Assembly: GCA_019313505.1 (NCBI GenBank)
Contig: JAFDBA010000118.1
Location: forward strand, 1-8,767
Direction: 5' to 3'
From: Deltaproteobacteria bacterium
GTDB taxonomy: Bacteria; Desulfobacterota; Desulfobacteria; Desulfobacterales; UBA11574
DNA length: 8,767 nucleotides
The position numbers and the translations under genes are program-made. Under the pieces are notes generated by a model. The model saw only the letters and a list, made by a program, of their open reading frames with translations, made no database searches and was not told where the DNA came from. This document shows, one piece after another, positions 1-6,046 of the stretch. The first letter of the stretch is position 1. Each line of letters begins with the position of its first letter.

Positions 1-1
1 G

Positions 2-1303
2 AGCGCCTCTGTTACGGGGTCCCAAGATTTTCATTTCCCGAATCAAAAACCTTTGTTCCGTGATATGGAACCGGCTATTTTTGAAAAAAACAGATTTTGC
101 AAACCGGATGAGGCGTTACAAACAGCACTGGACCATTATGTAGTAAAAAGGAACGATTTGAATACGGTAATTGCCGGATATCCATGGTTTCTCGATTGGG
201 GCAGGGACGCCTTGATTTTTGTGAGGGGGTTGATTGCAGCAGGAAGATTGGATGAGGCTCGTTCTATCCTGAAACAATTCGGACAGTTTGAAAATAACGG
301 AACAATCCCTAATATGATCCATGGCAAAGATGCCGGAAACCGTGACACCTCTGACGCGCCCCTATGGTTTTTTGTCGCATGTTCCGATCTTGTCCGTGTT
401 GAAGGAAATGAAGAGTTTCTTGATTCAAAGTGTGGTGATCGAACAATTCGTCATATTCTTTTTTCCATAGCTAATGCTTATGAGCAGGGCACGCCCAACG
501 GTATCCGTATGGATCCGGAATCGGGTCTCATTTTCAGTCCGACCCATTTTACCTGGATGGATACCAATCATCCTTCAGGGACACCCCGGCAAGGTTATCC
601 CATTGAAATCCAGGCCCTCTGGTTTGCTGCCCTATCCTTTTTAACACGCATTGACCCTTCAGGAAACGCCGGCGACTGGACCATCAGAGTTCCCCAGGTT
701 CAGGAGTCAATTTTTAACCTCTTTTGGCTCGAAAATTCCGGTTACCTGTCTGACTGTCTCCATACCAATTCCGGGAAACCGGCCGCACAGGCAGACCCTG
801 ACGATGCACTGAGGCCGAATCAGCTTTTTGCCGTAACACTTGGCGCTGTCTCCGACCGTACGATTTGCCGTAAGATTGTGACAGCATGTGAAGAACTGCT
901 GGTTCCCGGAGCCGTTCGAAGCCTTGCGGACCGACCTGTTCTCCGACCGATTACAATTTATCATGATGGAACAACGATCAACAATCCCCATCATCCTTAC
1001 CAGGGACAATATGCGGGAGACGAAGATTTAAAACGCAAGCCTGCATATCATAACGGCACCGCCTGGACATGGCTATTCCCCAGTTATTGTGAAGCATGGG
1101 TAAGAGCCTACGGCAATAAAGGAAAAAACACGGCTTTCTCATGGCTGGCAAGCAGTACCCGTCTCCTATCCCAGGGGTGCGTCGGCCATGTTCCGGAAAT
1201 CATGGACGGAGATTTTCCCCACAGACAAAGCGGCTGTGATGCACAGGCCTGGGGGGCAAGCGAAGTTTTAAGGGTATGGAAGCTGCTCCAATCTTTGGAT
1301 TGA
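2..1303 (+). CDS. Glycogen debranching enzyme, amylo-alpha-1,6-glucosidase (C-terminal part, 5' end outside window)
   Basis: The enzyme hydrolyses the alpha-1,6 branch stubs left when phosphorylase trims glycogen, releasing glucose in the cytoplasm. The frame is open to the left edge, so about 433 C-terminal residues are visible. A TTG at 53 could be read as a start, but residues before it continue the same frame and the gene almost certainly begins upstream. Visible family signatures of the GDE C-terminal (alpha/alpha-barrel) domain are AGYPWFLDWGRD at 173-208, TSDAPLWFF near 347-373, AYHNGTAWTW near 1043-1072 and CDAQAWGASEVLRVW at 1235-1279, close to the stop. The N-terminal domain usual in bacterial members would lie outside the window. 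The stop is 55 nt before the first hairpin of the repeat element, which may end this transcript. The family call is firm. The exact specificity (debranching versus another glucan hydrolase) rests on the neighbouring glgP, glgA and glgB. Confidence 0.9.
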   Translation, partial: SASVTGSQDFHFPNQKPLFRDMEPAIFEKNRFCKPDEALQTALDHYVVKRNDLNTVIAGYPWFLDWGRDALIFVRGLIAAGRLDEARSILKQFGQFENNGTIPNMIHGKDAGNRDTSDAPLWFFVACSDLVRVEGNEEFLDSKCGDRTIRHILFSIANAYEQGTPNGIRMDPESGLIFSPTHFTWMDTNHPSGTPRQGYPIEIQALWFAALSFLTRIDPSGNAGDWTIRVPQVQESIFNLFWLENSGYLSDCLHTNSGKPAAQADPDDALRPNQLFAVTLGAVSDRTICRKIVTACEELLVPGAVRSLADRPVLRPITIYHDGTTINNPHHPYQGQYAGDEDLKRKPAYHNGTAWTWLFPSYCEAWVRAYGNKGKNTAFSWLASSTRLLSQGCVGHVPEIMDGDFPHRQSGCDAQAWGASEVLRVWKLLQSLD

Positions 1304-1315
1304 CTATTTGGTAAT

Positions 1316-1346
1316 AGTTGAGTAGTTGAGTGGTTGACCAATGACC
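1316..1346. repeat. Short degenerate 8-bp tandem repeat after the debranching gene
   Basis: Units read AGTTGAGT, AGTTGAGT, GGTTGACC and then AATGACC. The first two are identical and the rest drift. The block lies 12 nt after the stop codon. CTATTTGGT at 1304-1312 and ACCAATAG nearby form a loose inverted pair around it. No function is evident. It resembles in style the heptamer arrays between glgP and glgA. Confidence 0.5.
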
Positions 1347-1358
1347 AATAGTAAATAT

Positions 1359-1383
1359 CCGGGTCCATAGGACCCGGCTTTGG
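1359..1383 (+). terminator. Perfect 8-bp hairpin after the debranching gene (terminator-like)
   Basis: CCGGGTCC (1359-1366), loop ATA, GGACCCGG (1370-1377) form a perfect stem. The following CTTTGGG is only a weak T-tract, so termination efficiency is uncertain. It begins 55 nt after the stop codon of the debranching gene and is also the 5' boundary hairpin of the repeat element. Confidence 0.45.
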
Positions 1384-1442
1384 GTTACTCCTGAAAGGGT
1401 ATAGTTTACTCAAAACCGTACGAGTTAAAAGTGCCTATATCT

Positions 1443-1522
1443 GGTTAGCCGGTTAACCGGTTAGCCCGTTGTCCGGTATTAAATTACGGGCTAACGGGCA
1501 TAACGGGCCAACGGGCACAACC
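1443..1522. repeat. Facing arrays of 8-9-bp units inside element copy 1
   Basis: The left arm is four 8-bp units: GGTTAGCC, GGTTAACC, GGTTAGCC, CGTTGTCC (1443-1474). An AT-rich centre follows (1475-1486). The right arm is CGGGCTAA, CGGGCATAA, CGGGCCAA, CGGGCACAA, CC (1487-1522). The arms are roughly reverse complements: GTTAGCCCG at 1460-1468 pairs perfectly with CGGGCTAAC at 1487-1495. CCGGTTAACCGG at 1449-1460 is a perfect 12-bp palindrome. Several alternative folds are therefore possible. The same 80 bases recur unchanged at 8295-8374. Confidence 0.85.
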
Positions 1523-1601
1523 TTTTTTAAATTTAGTTTTTTAAATTTAGTTCACTTCAAACTCTTGCAGCGATTCTTCAGGCAGAGCCGAAAAACTCTG
1601 A

Positions 1602-1625
1602 CCTGGCCCTGAGGACCAGGTTTTT
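1602..1625 (+). terminator. Intrinsic-terminator-like hairpin just upstream of glgP
   Basis: CCTGGCCC (1602-1609), loop TGA, GGACCAGG (1613-1620) pair with one C-A mismatch, flanked by an outer A-T pair, and run straight into TTTTT (1621-1625). This is the shape of a rho-independent terminator on the + strand. It ends only 11 nt before the glgP Shine-Dalgarno sequence, so any transcript starting upstream must read through it. That position suits an attenuator, but no antiterminator fold has been demonstrated. Confidence 0.6.
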
Positions 1626-1636
1626 AACAACCAAAT

Positions 1637-1642
1637 AAAGGA
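1637..1642 (+). promoter_or_regulatory. Ribosome-binding site of glgP
   Basis: AAAGGA lies 3 nt before an ATG at 1646 and 9 nt before a second in-frame ATG at 1652. The 9-nt spacing is more normal for initiation, so the start at 1652 is preferred. The two starts differ by only two residues (Met-Asn). Confidence 0.6.
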
Positions 1643-1651
1643 TAAATGAAT

Positions 1652-4201
1652 ATGAGTTATTTGCAAATATTTCAGGTGTTTCCTGCAATTCCGGAATCCC
1701 TTTCTTTTCTCCAGGTTCTGGCACGCAACCTTTGGTGGTGCTGGCATCTGGATGCCATTGAACTTTTTCGTCGCATAAGTCCCCGGCTCTGGGAAGCGTC
1801 CGGGCGCAATCCCATCGTATTTTCAACCTTGATTCCCCAGAAACAACTGGAAGAACTGTCAAAAGACGAAAGCTTTCTGGCTCATCAGCGGCGGGTGAAA
1901 GAAAGTTTTGTGGGCGAGGTTTTAACCCCTATGGATCGAAGCGAATCTTCCTACGGGAAAGAGGGAACTATCGGATATTTTTCCATGGAGTTCGGAATTC
2001 ATGAAAGTGTTCCCCTGTTTGCCGGAGGTCTCGGAGTCCTGGCCGGTGATCACTTAAAGGCAGCTTCCGACCTTGCACTTCCCATAATAGGGGTAGGGCT
2101 TCTCTACCGGCAGGGATTTTTTCACCAGTTTCTGGATCAGGATGGATGGCAGCAGGAAGAATTTCCGGAAACCGATCTTTTTCACCTGCCTGTGAAACGG
2201 GCAAAGGATCGTTCAGGAAATGAGGTAAGCATTTCAGTCAACGGACCTGAGGGCGAAATCCGGGCCGTTGTCTGGAAGATCATGGTGGGGCGTATTCCTC
2301 TTTATCTTCTTGATGCCAATTTGCCGGAAAATCCCCCGGAAATTCGGGAAATAACCTCTCGTCTGTATGCCGGAAATCCAAAGACTCGGCTGGCCCAGGA
2401 AGTACTGCTGGGAATCGGCGGAATGCGTGCTCTTGAGGCCATGGAAATCTATCCAACCGTATGCCACATGAATGAAGGTCATTGTGCCTTTGTTACCCTG
2501 GAGCGGCTTGCCCGGACGATTTCCACATATAACGTCAATCTTGAGACGGCGAAGGAAATCGTTTCACAAACCACGGTCTTTACTACCCATACGCCGGTGG
2601 CGGCCGGGCACGATGAGTTTCCCGTGGACCTTGTAAAACCGTATCTTAGTTCTTTGTCTAAGCAACTGGGTGTTGGCGTTGACGAGATTGTATCGTGGGG
2701 ACAACCCATGGAATCCGGTTCGGATGCTCCCCTTTCCATGTTCATTCTGGGATTGCGAATGTCTCAGTACTGTAATGGTGTCAGCGAATTACACGGCAAA
2801 GTGGCCAGACGCATGTGGTCCCATGTCTGGCCCGGCAGGCCGGAAGACGAGGTTCCCATCACCCATATTACAAACGGGATACATATTCCTTCGTGGATTT
2901 CCATTGAGAACACCCTGTTGTTCGAACGCTATCTTGGACCGGATTGGCATTTGGACCTGGGAAACCCGGAAATCGCCAAACGTATTGACGATATTTATGA
3001 TGAGGAATTATGGCGTGCCCGCGAAATGAGTCGCAGCCGCCTTATTCGCAATTGCCGAGCTCTGATGATAAAGCAATACCGGCGCCGGAATGCCCCCAAA
3101 GCAACGATGAAGGATGCTGAATCTGTACTGGACCAGGATATATTGACCATCGCCTTTGCCCGTCGCTTCGCGACTTACAAACGGGCCAATCTTTTGCTTA
3201 AAGATCCGGAGCGCTTTGAAGCAATCATTACTTCAAAGACAAACCCGGTTCAGTTTATCTTCGCAGGAAAAGCCCATCCTAAAGATAACGAAGGCAAGGA
3301 ACTGATCAAGCGCCTTGTCCGGTTTGCCGGCAATTCGAATGTACGCCACCGAATCGCCTTTTTAGAAGACTACGATATCAATATAGCCAGGCACCTGATT
3401 CAGGGTGCGGATGTGTGGCTCAATACTCCCAGACGGCCCTTTGAAGCATGCGGTACATCCGGTATAAAAGCCGCCGCAAACGGAGTCCTTAATGTGAGTA
3501 TTCTGGATGGCTGGTGGTGTGAAGGATATGCCAAAGAAAGAGGCTGGCGCATAGGAGACGGAGAGGAATATGCTGATACGGCCTACCAGGATACTGTGGA
3601 GAGTCAGGCCCTTTATAATGTGCTGGAAAACAACGTAATTCCCTGCTTTTATGAAAAGAAGAATGGGGGTGCGCCGGATCGGTGGCTCAAAATGATGAAA
3701 GAATCAATGAAGATGGTGATGCAGGATTTTTGTGCCCGTATAATGGTGAAAAAATATGAAAACAAATTCTATCTCCCCGCTGCAAAGCGCTTTACGCATC
3801 TGACTGCAGATAATGCCAAGGAAGCCGTAATTCTTTCCGCCCAGTATAAGCGACTCAGCGCCCTGTGGGGAAATATCAGAATTGAACATCCTGTACGAAA
3901 AGTAGAGGGCCCGTTTCAAGTGGGAGAAAGCTTTGAAGTAACAGCGGTTGTGAATCTGGGAGAACTCCGTCCTGATGAAGTAAAAATGGAGCTTTATTAT
4001 GGATCATTAAAAACTGTGGACAGTATTGTTGACAGTCATTCTCAAGAAATGACCGTAAAAGAAAACCGTGGGGATGGCGAGTACCTTTACGAATGCACTA
4101 TAACCTGCAGCAATTCAGGCCGTTACGGTTTCACTGTCAGAGTTATACCCCGTGGAGATGACCGAATCAGATTTGCCCCCGGGCTTATTACATGGGCCTA
4201 G
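1652..4201 (+). CDS. glgP: Alpha-glucan (glycogen) phosphorylase, short form with N-terminal DUF3417-type domain
   Basis: The enzyme uses phosphate to release glucose-1-phosphate from the non-reducing ends of glycogen, with pyridoxal phosphate as cofactor (GT35). Residues below are counted from the upstream ATG at 1646. Residues 1-105 match the DUF3417 region that precedes short-form phosphorylases (LARNLWWCWHLDA). The phosphorylase core follows: YFSMEFGIHESVPLFAGGLG from 111, NEGHCAF at 276-282, TTHTPV with His315 at the expected active-site position, FARRFATYKR at 504-513, FIFAGKAHPKDN from 537, and EACGTSGIKAA, whose Lys608 fits the PLP-binding lysine. Residues of about 760-851 form a beta-rich tail ending FAPGLITWA. 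The length, about 850 residues, is normal for the subgroup. The gene looks intact. It sits 342 nt after the debranching gene, its natural partner, with the repeat element between them. The start at 1652 is chosen from Shine-Dalgarno spacing; 1646 is the alternative. Confidence 0.95.
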   Translation: MSYLQIFQVFPAIPESLSFLQVLARNLWWCWHLDAIELFRRISPRLWEASGRNPIVFSTLIPQKQLEELSKDESFLAHQRRVKESFVGEVLTPMDRSESSYGKEGTIGYFSMEFGIHESVPLFAGGLGVLAGDHLKAASDLALPIIGVGLLYRQGFFHQFLDQDGWQQEEFPETDLFHLPVKRAKDRSGNEVSISVNGPEGEIRAVVWKIMVGRIPLYLLDANLPENPPEIREITSRLYAGNPKTRLAQEVLLGIGGMRALEAMEIYPTVCHMNEGHCAFVTLERLARTISTYNVNLETAKEIVSQTTVFTTHTPVAAGHDEFPVDLVKPYLSSLSKQLGVGVDEIVSWGQPMESGSDAPLSMFILGLRMSQYCNGVSELHGKVARRMWSHVWPGRPEDEVPITHITNGIHIPSWISIENTLLFERYLGPDWHLDLGNPEIAKRIDDIYDEELWRAREMSRSRLIRNCRALMIKQYRRRNAPKATMKDAESVLDQDILTIAFARRFATYKRANLLLKDPERFEAIITSKTNPVQFIFAGKAHPKDNEGKELIKRLVRFAGNSNVRHRIAFLEDYDINIARHLIQGADVWLNTPRRPFEACGTSGIKAAANGVLNVSILDGWWCEGYAKERGWRIGDGEEYADTAYQDTVESQALYNVLENNVIPCFYEKKNGGAPDRWLKMMKESMKMVMQDFCARIMVKKYENKFYLPAAKRFTHLTADNAKEAVILSAQYKRLSALWGNIRIEHPVRKVEGPFQVGESFEVTAVVNLGELRPDEVKMELYYGSLKTVDSIVDSHSQEMTVKENRGDGEYLYECTITCSNSGRYGFTVRVIPRGDDRIRFAPGLITWA

Positions 4202-4202
4202 G

Positions 4203-4237
4203 AATTGATGATTGACGATTGATGATTGATGATTGGA
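4203..4237. repeat. Five-unit heptamer array just after glgP
   Basis: Five contiguous 7-bp units: AATTGAT, GATTGAC, GATTGAT, GATTGAT, GATTGGA. All contain ATTG at positions 2-5. The array begins one base after the glgP stop codon. No stem or protein-binding motif is obvious. Confidence 0.75.
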
Positions 4238-4364
4238 AACTTTAAACTGGTTGAGTTTTTTAGTGACGAATTTGGCTTGAATAATGTAAAGGAGCAATTT
4301 TAATAATTTTTATATGGTACAGTCTGTTTTTAATATCGAAGTGTATTAGATTGGAATATTTCAT

Positions 4365-4399
4365 CATTCGGAATTCATCATTCGATATTCGATATTCAG
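4365..4399. repeat. Second five-unit heptamer array upstream of glgA
   Basis: Five contiguous 7-bp units: CATTCGG, AATTCAT, CATTCGA, TATTCGA, TATTCAG. All contain ATTC at positions 2-5. It has the same unit length and number as the array at 4203-4237, with C replacing G after ATT, and it is not simply the reverse complement of that array. It ends about 80 nt before the glgA start. Confidence 0.7.
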
Positions 4400-4414
4400 A
4401 AAACAACCGTTCAG

Positions 4415-4443
4415 TTAACTAATAATTATCTATATGTTATAGA
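4415..4443 (+). promoter_or_regulatory. Weak sigma-70-like promoter candidate for glgA-glgB
   Basis: TTAACT (4415-4420) and TATAGA (4438-4443) are separated by 17 nt, each matching four of six consensus bases. Transcription would start near 4450, about 28 nt before the glgA ATG. The surrounding sequence is AT-rich, so such matches arise easily by chance. The 276-nt gap after glgP makes a separate promoter for glgA-glgB reasonable. Confidence 0.25.
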
Positions 4444-4477
4444 TAGGGTGTCGCATAAAGGCGATTAGGGTCTAACC

Positions 4478-6019
4478 ATGACACATCCACAGAGCAATCC
4501 CCGCATTCTTGTTGTAACACCGGAAGTCACCTATCTGCCTGACGGCATGGGGAATATGGCCAATTATCTGACCGCCAAAGCCGGAGGTCTTGCCGATGTA
4601 TCGGCGGCTCTGGTAAAAGCCCTGTTCGACCAGGGTGCTGACGTGCATGTTGCTATTCCTGATTATCGTGAAATATTCAGTTCCCGCCTTGCTCCGGTTC
4701 TGGGAAAAGAACTAAGAGCCATTCGCAACAAAATGCCGAGCGACAGGGTTCATCTTGCCGAAGACAGAGCTTTCTTTTATCTAAACAGGGTCTATTCAAA
4801 TTATGGCGGAGAAAATATTAAGATCGCTCTTGCCTTTCAGCGTGAAGTGATCAACAATATCATACCCCATGTGCGGCCCGATCTTATCCATTGCAATGAC
4901 TGGATGACCGGTTTAATTCCTGCCATGGCAAGGCAAATGGACATTCCATGTCTTTTCACAATCCATAACATTTATACCGTTAAAACCACCCTGTCCCACA
5001 TCGAAGACAGGGGAATCGACGCTGCATATTTCTGGCAGAATCTTTATTACGAAAATATGGCTTATGGATACGAGGAAACCCGTGAAACAAACCCTGTCGA
5101 TTTTCTTGCCAGCGGGGTCTTTGCCGCCCATTTTGTCAATACTGTAAGTCCGACTTTTATGATGGAGGTTGTCGAAGGCCGGCATGATTTTATTGAGCCA
5201 TACCTGCAACATGAACTGGCCAATAAATGGAACTCCCAATGTGCTGCAGGGATATTAAATGCCCCGGATCCTTCTTTTAATCCTGCAAATGACAAAGATT
5301 TGATCCGTCAATTCAGTGTTCAGAATCATGTTGCCGGAAAAAAGGAAAATAAACGCTATCTGCAAAAAACCTTAAGACTTATTCAGGATGAGAGTGCTCC
5401 GCTTTTTTTCTGGCCTTCCCGTCTCGATCCTAATCAAAAGGGTTGCCAACTACTGGCCGATATACTTTATCATGTTGTTTCTAAATACTGGGACCAGAAT
5501 CTGGAGATCATATTTGTAGCCAGTGGGGAGTTTATGAAGTATTTCAAAGAGATCGTAAGATTTCATAAACTCGACAGCCGGGTGGTGGTATGCAACTTCG
5601 ACGAACGATTGGCACGGCTGGCATACGGAGCTTCTGATTTTGTCTTGATGCCGTCTCGTTTTGAACCGTGTGGTCTTCCCCAAATGATCGGTCCAATCTA
5701 TGGCGCACTTCCAATAGCCCACGATACCGGAGGAATACACGACACGGTCGACCGCCTAAATGTAAAGAAAAATACCGGAAACGGTTTTCTTTTCGAGACA
5801 TACAACTCCGGTGGTCTGCTCTGGGCCATCAACCAGGCCATGGAATTTTACAGTCGTTCCCAAAAGGTAAAAAAGCGCCAAATCAAACGGGTCATGACCG
5901 AAAGTGCCTCCAAATTTACCCATGCCACAACTGCTCGACAATATATCGAGCTTTATGAGAAGATGCTGCAACGACCGTTGATTGTGAATAAACCGTCGGA
6001 TAGCTTTATCGAAACATAA
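4478..6019 (+). CDS. glgA: Glycogen/starch synthase, GT5 family, divergent form
   Basis: The enzyme extends alpha-1,4-glucan chains from a nucleotide sugar, most likely ADP-glucose. Its 513 residues exceed the roughly 480 of enterobacterial GlgA. The N-terminal Rossmann domain opens with RILVVTPEV, then about 14 extra residues (TYLPDGMGNMANYL) before the substrate loop KAGGLADV (Lys34). IHCNDWMTGL and FTIHNI follow. VSPT and ILNAPDPSFNP stand where typical enzymes have VSPTY and LNGID...WNP. The C-terminal domain has SRLDPNQKG (Arg315, Lys321) and SRFEPCGLPQM (Glu396, Cys398), the expected catalytic and ADP-site positions, then AHDTGGIHDTV in place of the usual RRTGGLADTV. All key residues are present, so it should be active. 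An in-frame TAG at 4466 excludes a longer start. The Shine-Dalgarno (TTAGGG, 7 nt upstream) is weak. It is 27 nt ahead of glgB and probably co-transcribed with it. The preferred donor cannot be settled from sequence. Confidence 0.92.
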   Translation: MTHPQSNPRILVVTPEVTYLPDGMGNMANYLTAKAGGLADVSAALVKALFDQGADVHVAIPDYREIFSSRLAPVLGKELRAIRNKMPSDRVHLAEDRAFFYLNRVYSNYGGENIKIALAFQREVINNIIPHVRPDLIHCNDWMTGLIPAMARQMDIPCLFTIHNIYTVKTTLSHIEDRGIDAAYFWQNLYYENMAYGYEETRETNPVDFLASGVFAAHFVNTVSPTFMMEVVEGRHDFIEPYLQHELANKWNSQCAAGILNAPDPSFNPANDKDLIRQFSVQNHVAGKKENKRYLQKTLRLIQDESAPLFFWPSRLDPNQKGCQLLADILYHVVSKYWDQNLEIIFVASGEFMKYFKEIVRFHKLDSRVVVCNFDERLARLAYGASDFVLMPSRFEPCGLPQMIGPIYGALPIAHDTGGIHDTVDRLNVKKNTGNGFLFETYNSGGLLWAINQAMEFYSRSQKVKKRQIKRVMTESASKFTHATTARQYIELYEKMLQRPLIVNKPSDSFIET

Positions 6020-6046
6020 CCTAAACAAACCAATAAAAGATTCATT

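Larger units (their letters stand above)
1359..1625 (+). repeat. Repeat element copy 1, hairpin-bracketed, between debranching gene and glgP
   Basis: This 267-bp element is bounded by 19-nt hairpins at 1359-1377 and 1602-1620, the second followed by five Ts. It aligns without gaps to copy 2 (8211-8417) from 1359 to 1535 at a fixed offset of 6852. Bases 1423-1535 (113 bp) are identical in the two copies, and the stretch 1376-1422 differs at 10 of 47 positions. Copy 1 then carries about 60 extra bases (1536-1594), which include a second copy of the 14-mer TTTTTTAAATTTAG, before rejoining copy 2 at ACTCTGACCTGGCCC. No reading frame of note lies in it. It fills most of the 342-nt gap. It could be a structured RNA or leader, or a non-coding mobile repeat; the sequence alone does not decide. 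Confidence 0.85.

Noticed and set aside
53..55. TTG as the start of the debranching gene
   Set aside because: The frame is open from base 2 and the protein family extends well upstream. Nothing resembling a Shine-Dalgarno precedes the TTG.
1443..1522. CRISPR array
   Set aside because: The units are 8-9 bp with no spacers of regular length, and no cas genes are present.
2670..3029. A 119-residue + strand reading frame inside glgP
   Set aside because: It lies wholly within the well-conserved phosphorylase coding sequence in another frame.
4288..4294. Strong Shine-Dalgarno-like AAAGGAG between glgP and glgA
   Set aside because: No ATG, GTG or TTG follows at usable distance with an open frame. 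It is probably a chance match, or a relic of a lost small gene for which no other evidence exists.
4115..4297. Minus-strand 60-residue reading frame at the glgP 3' end
   Set aside because: It overlaps the conserved glgP tail and is otherwise built from the heptamer array, so it is a by-product of the repeat.
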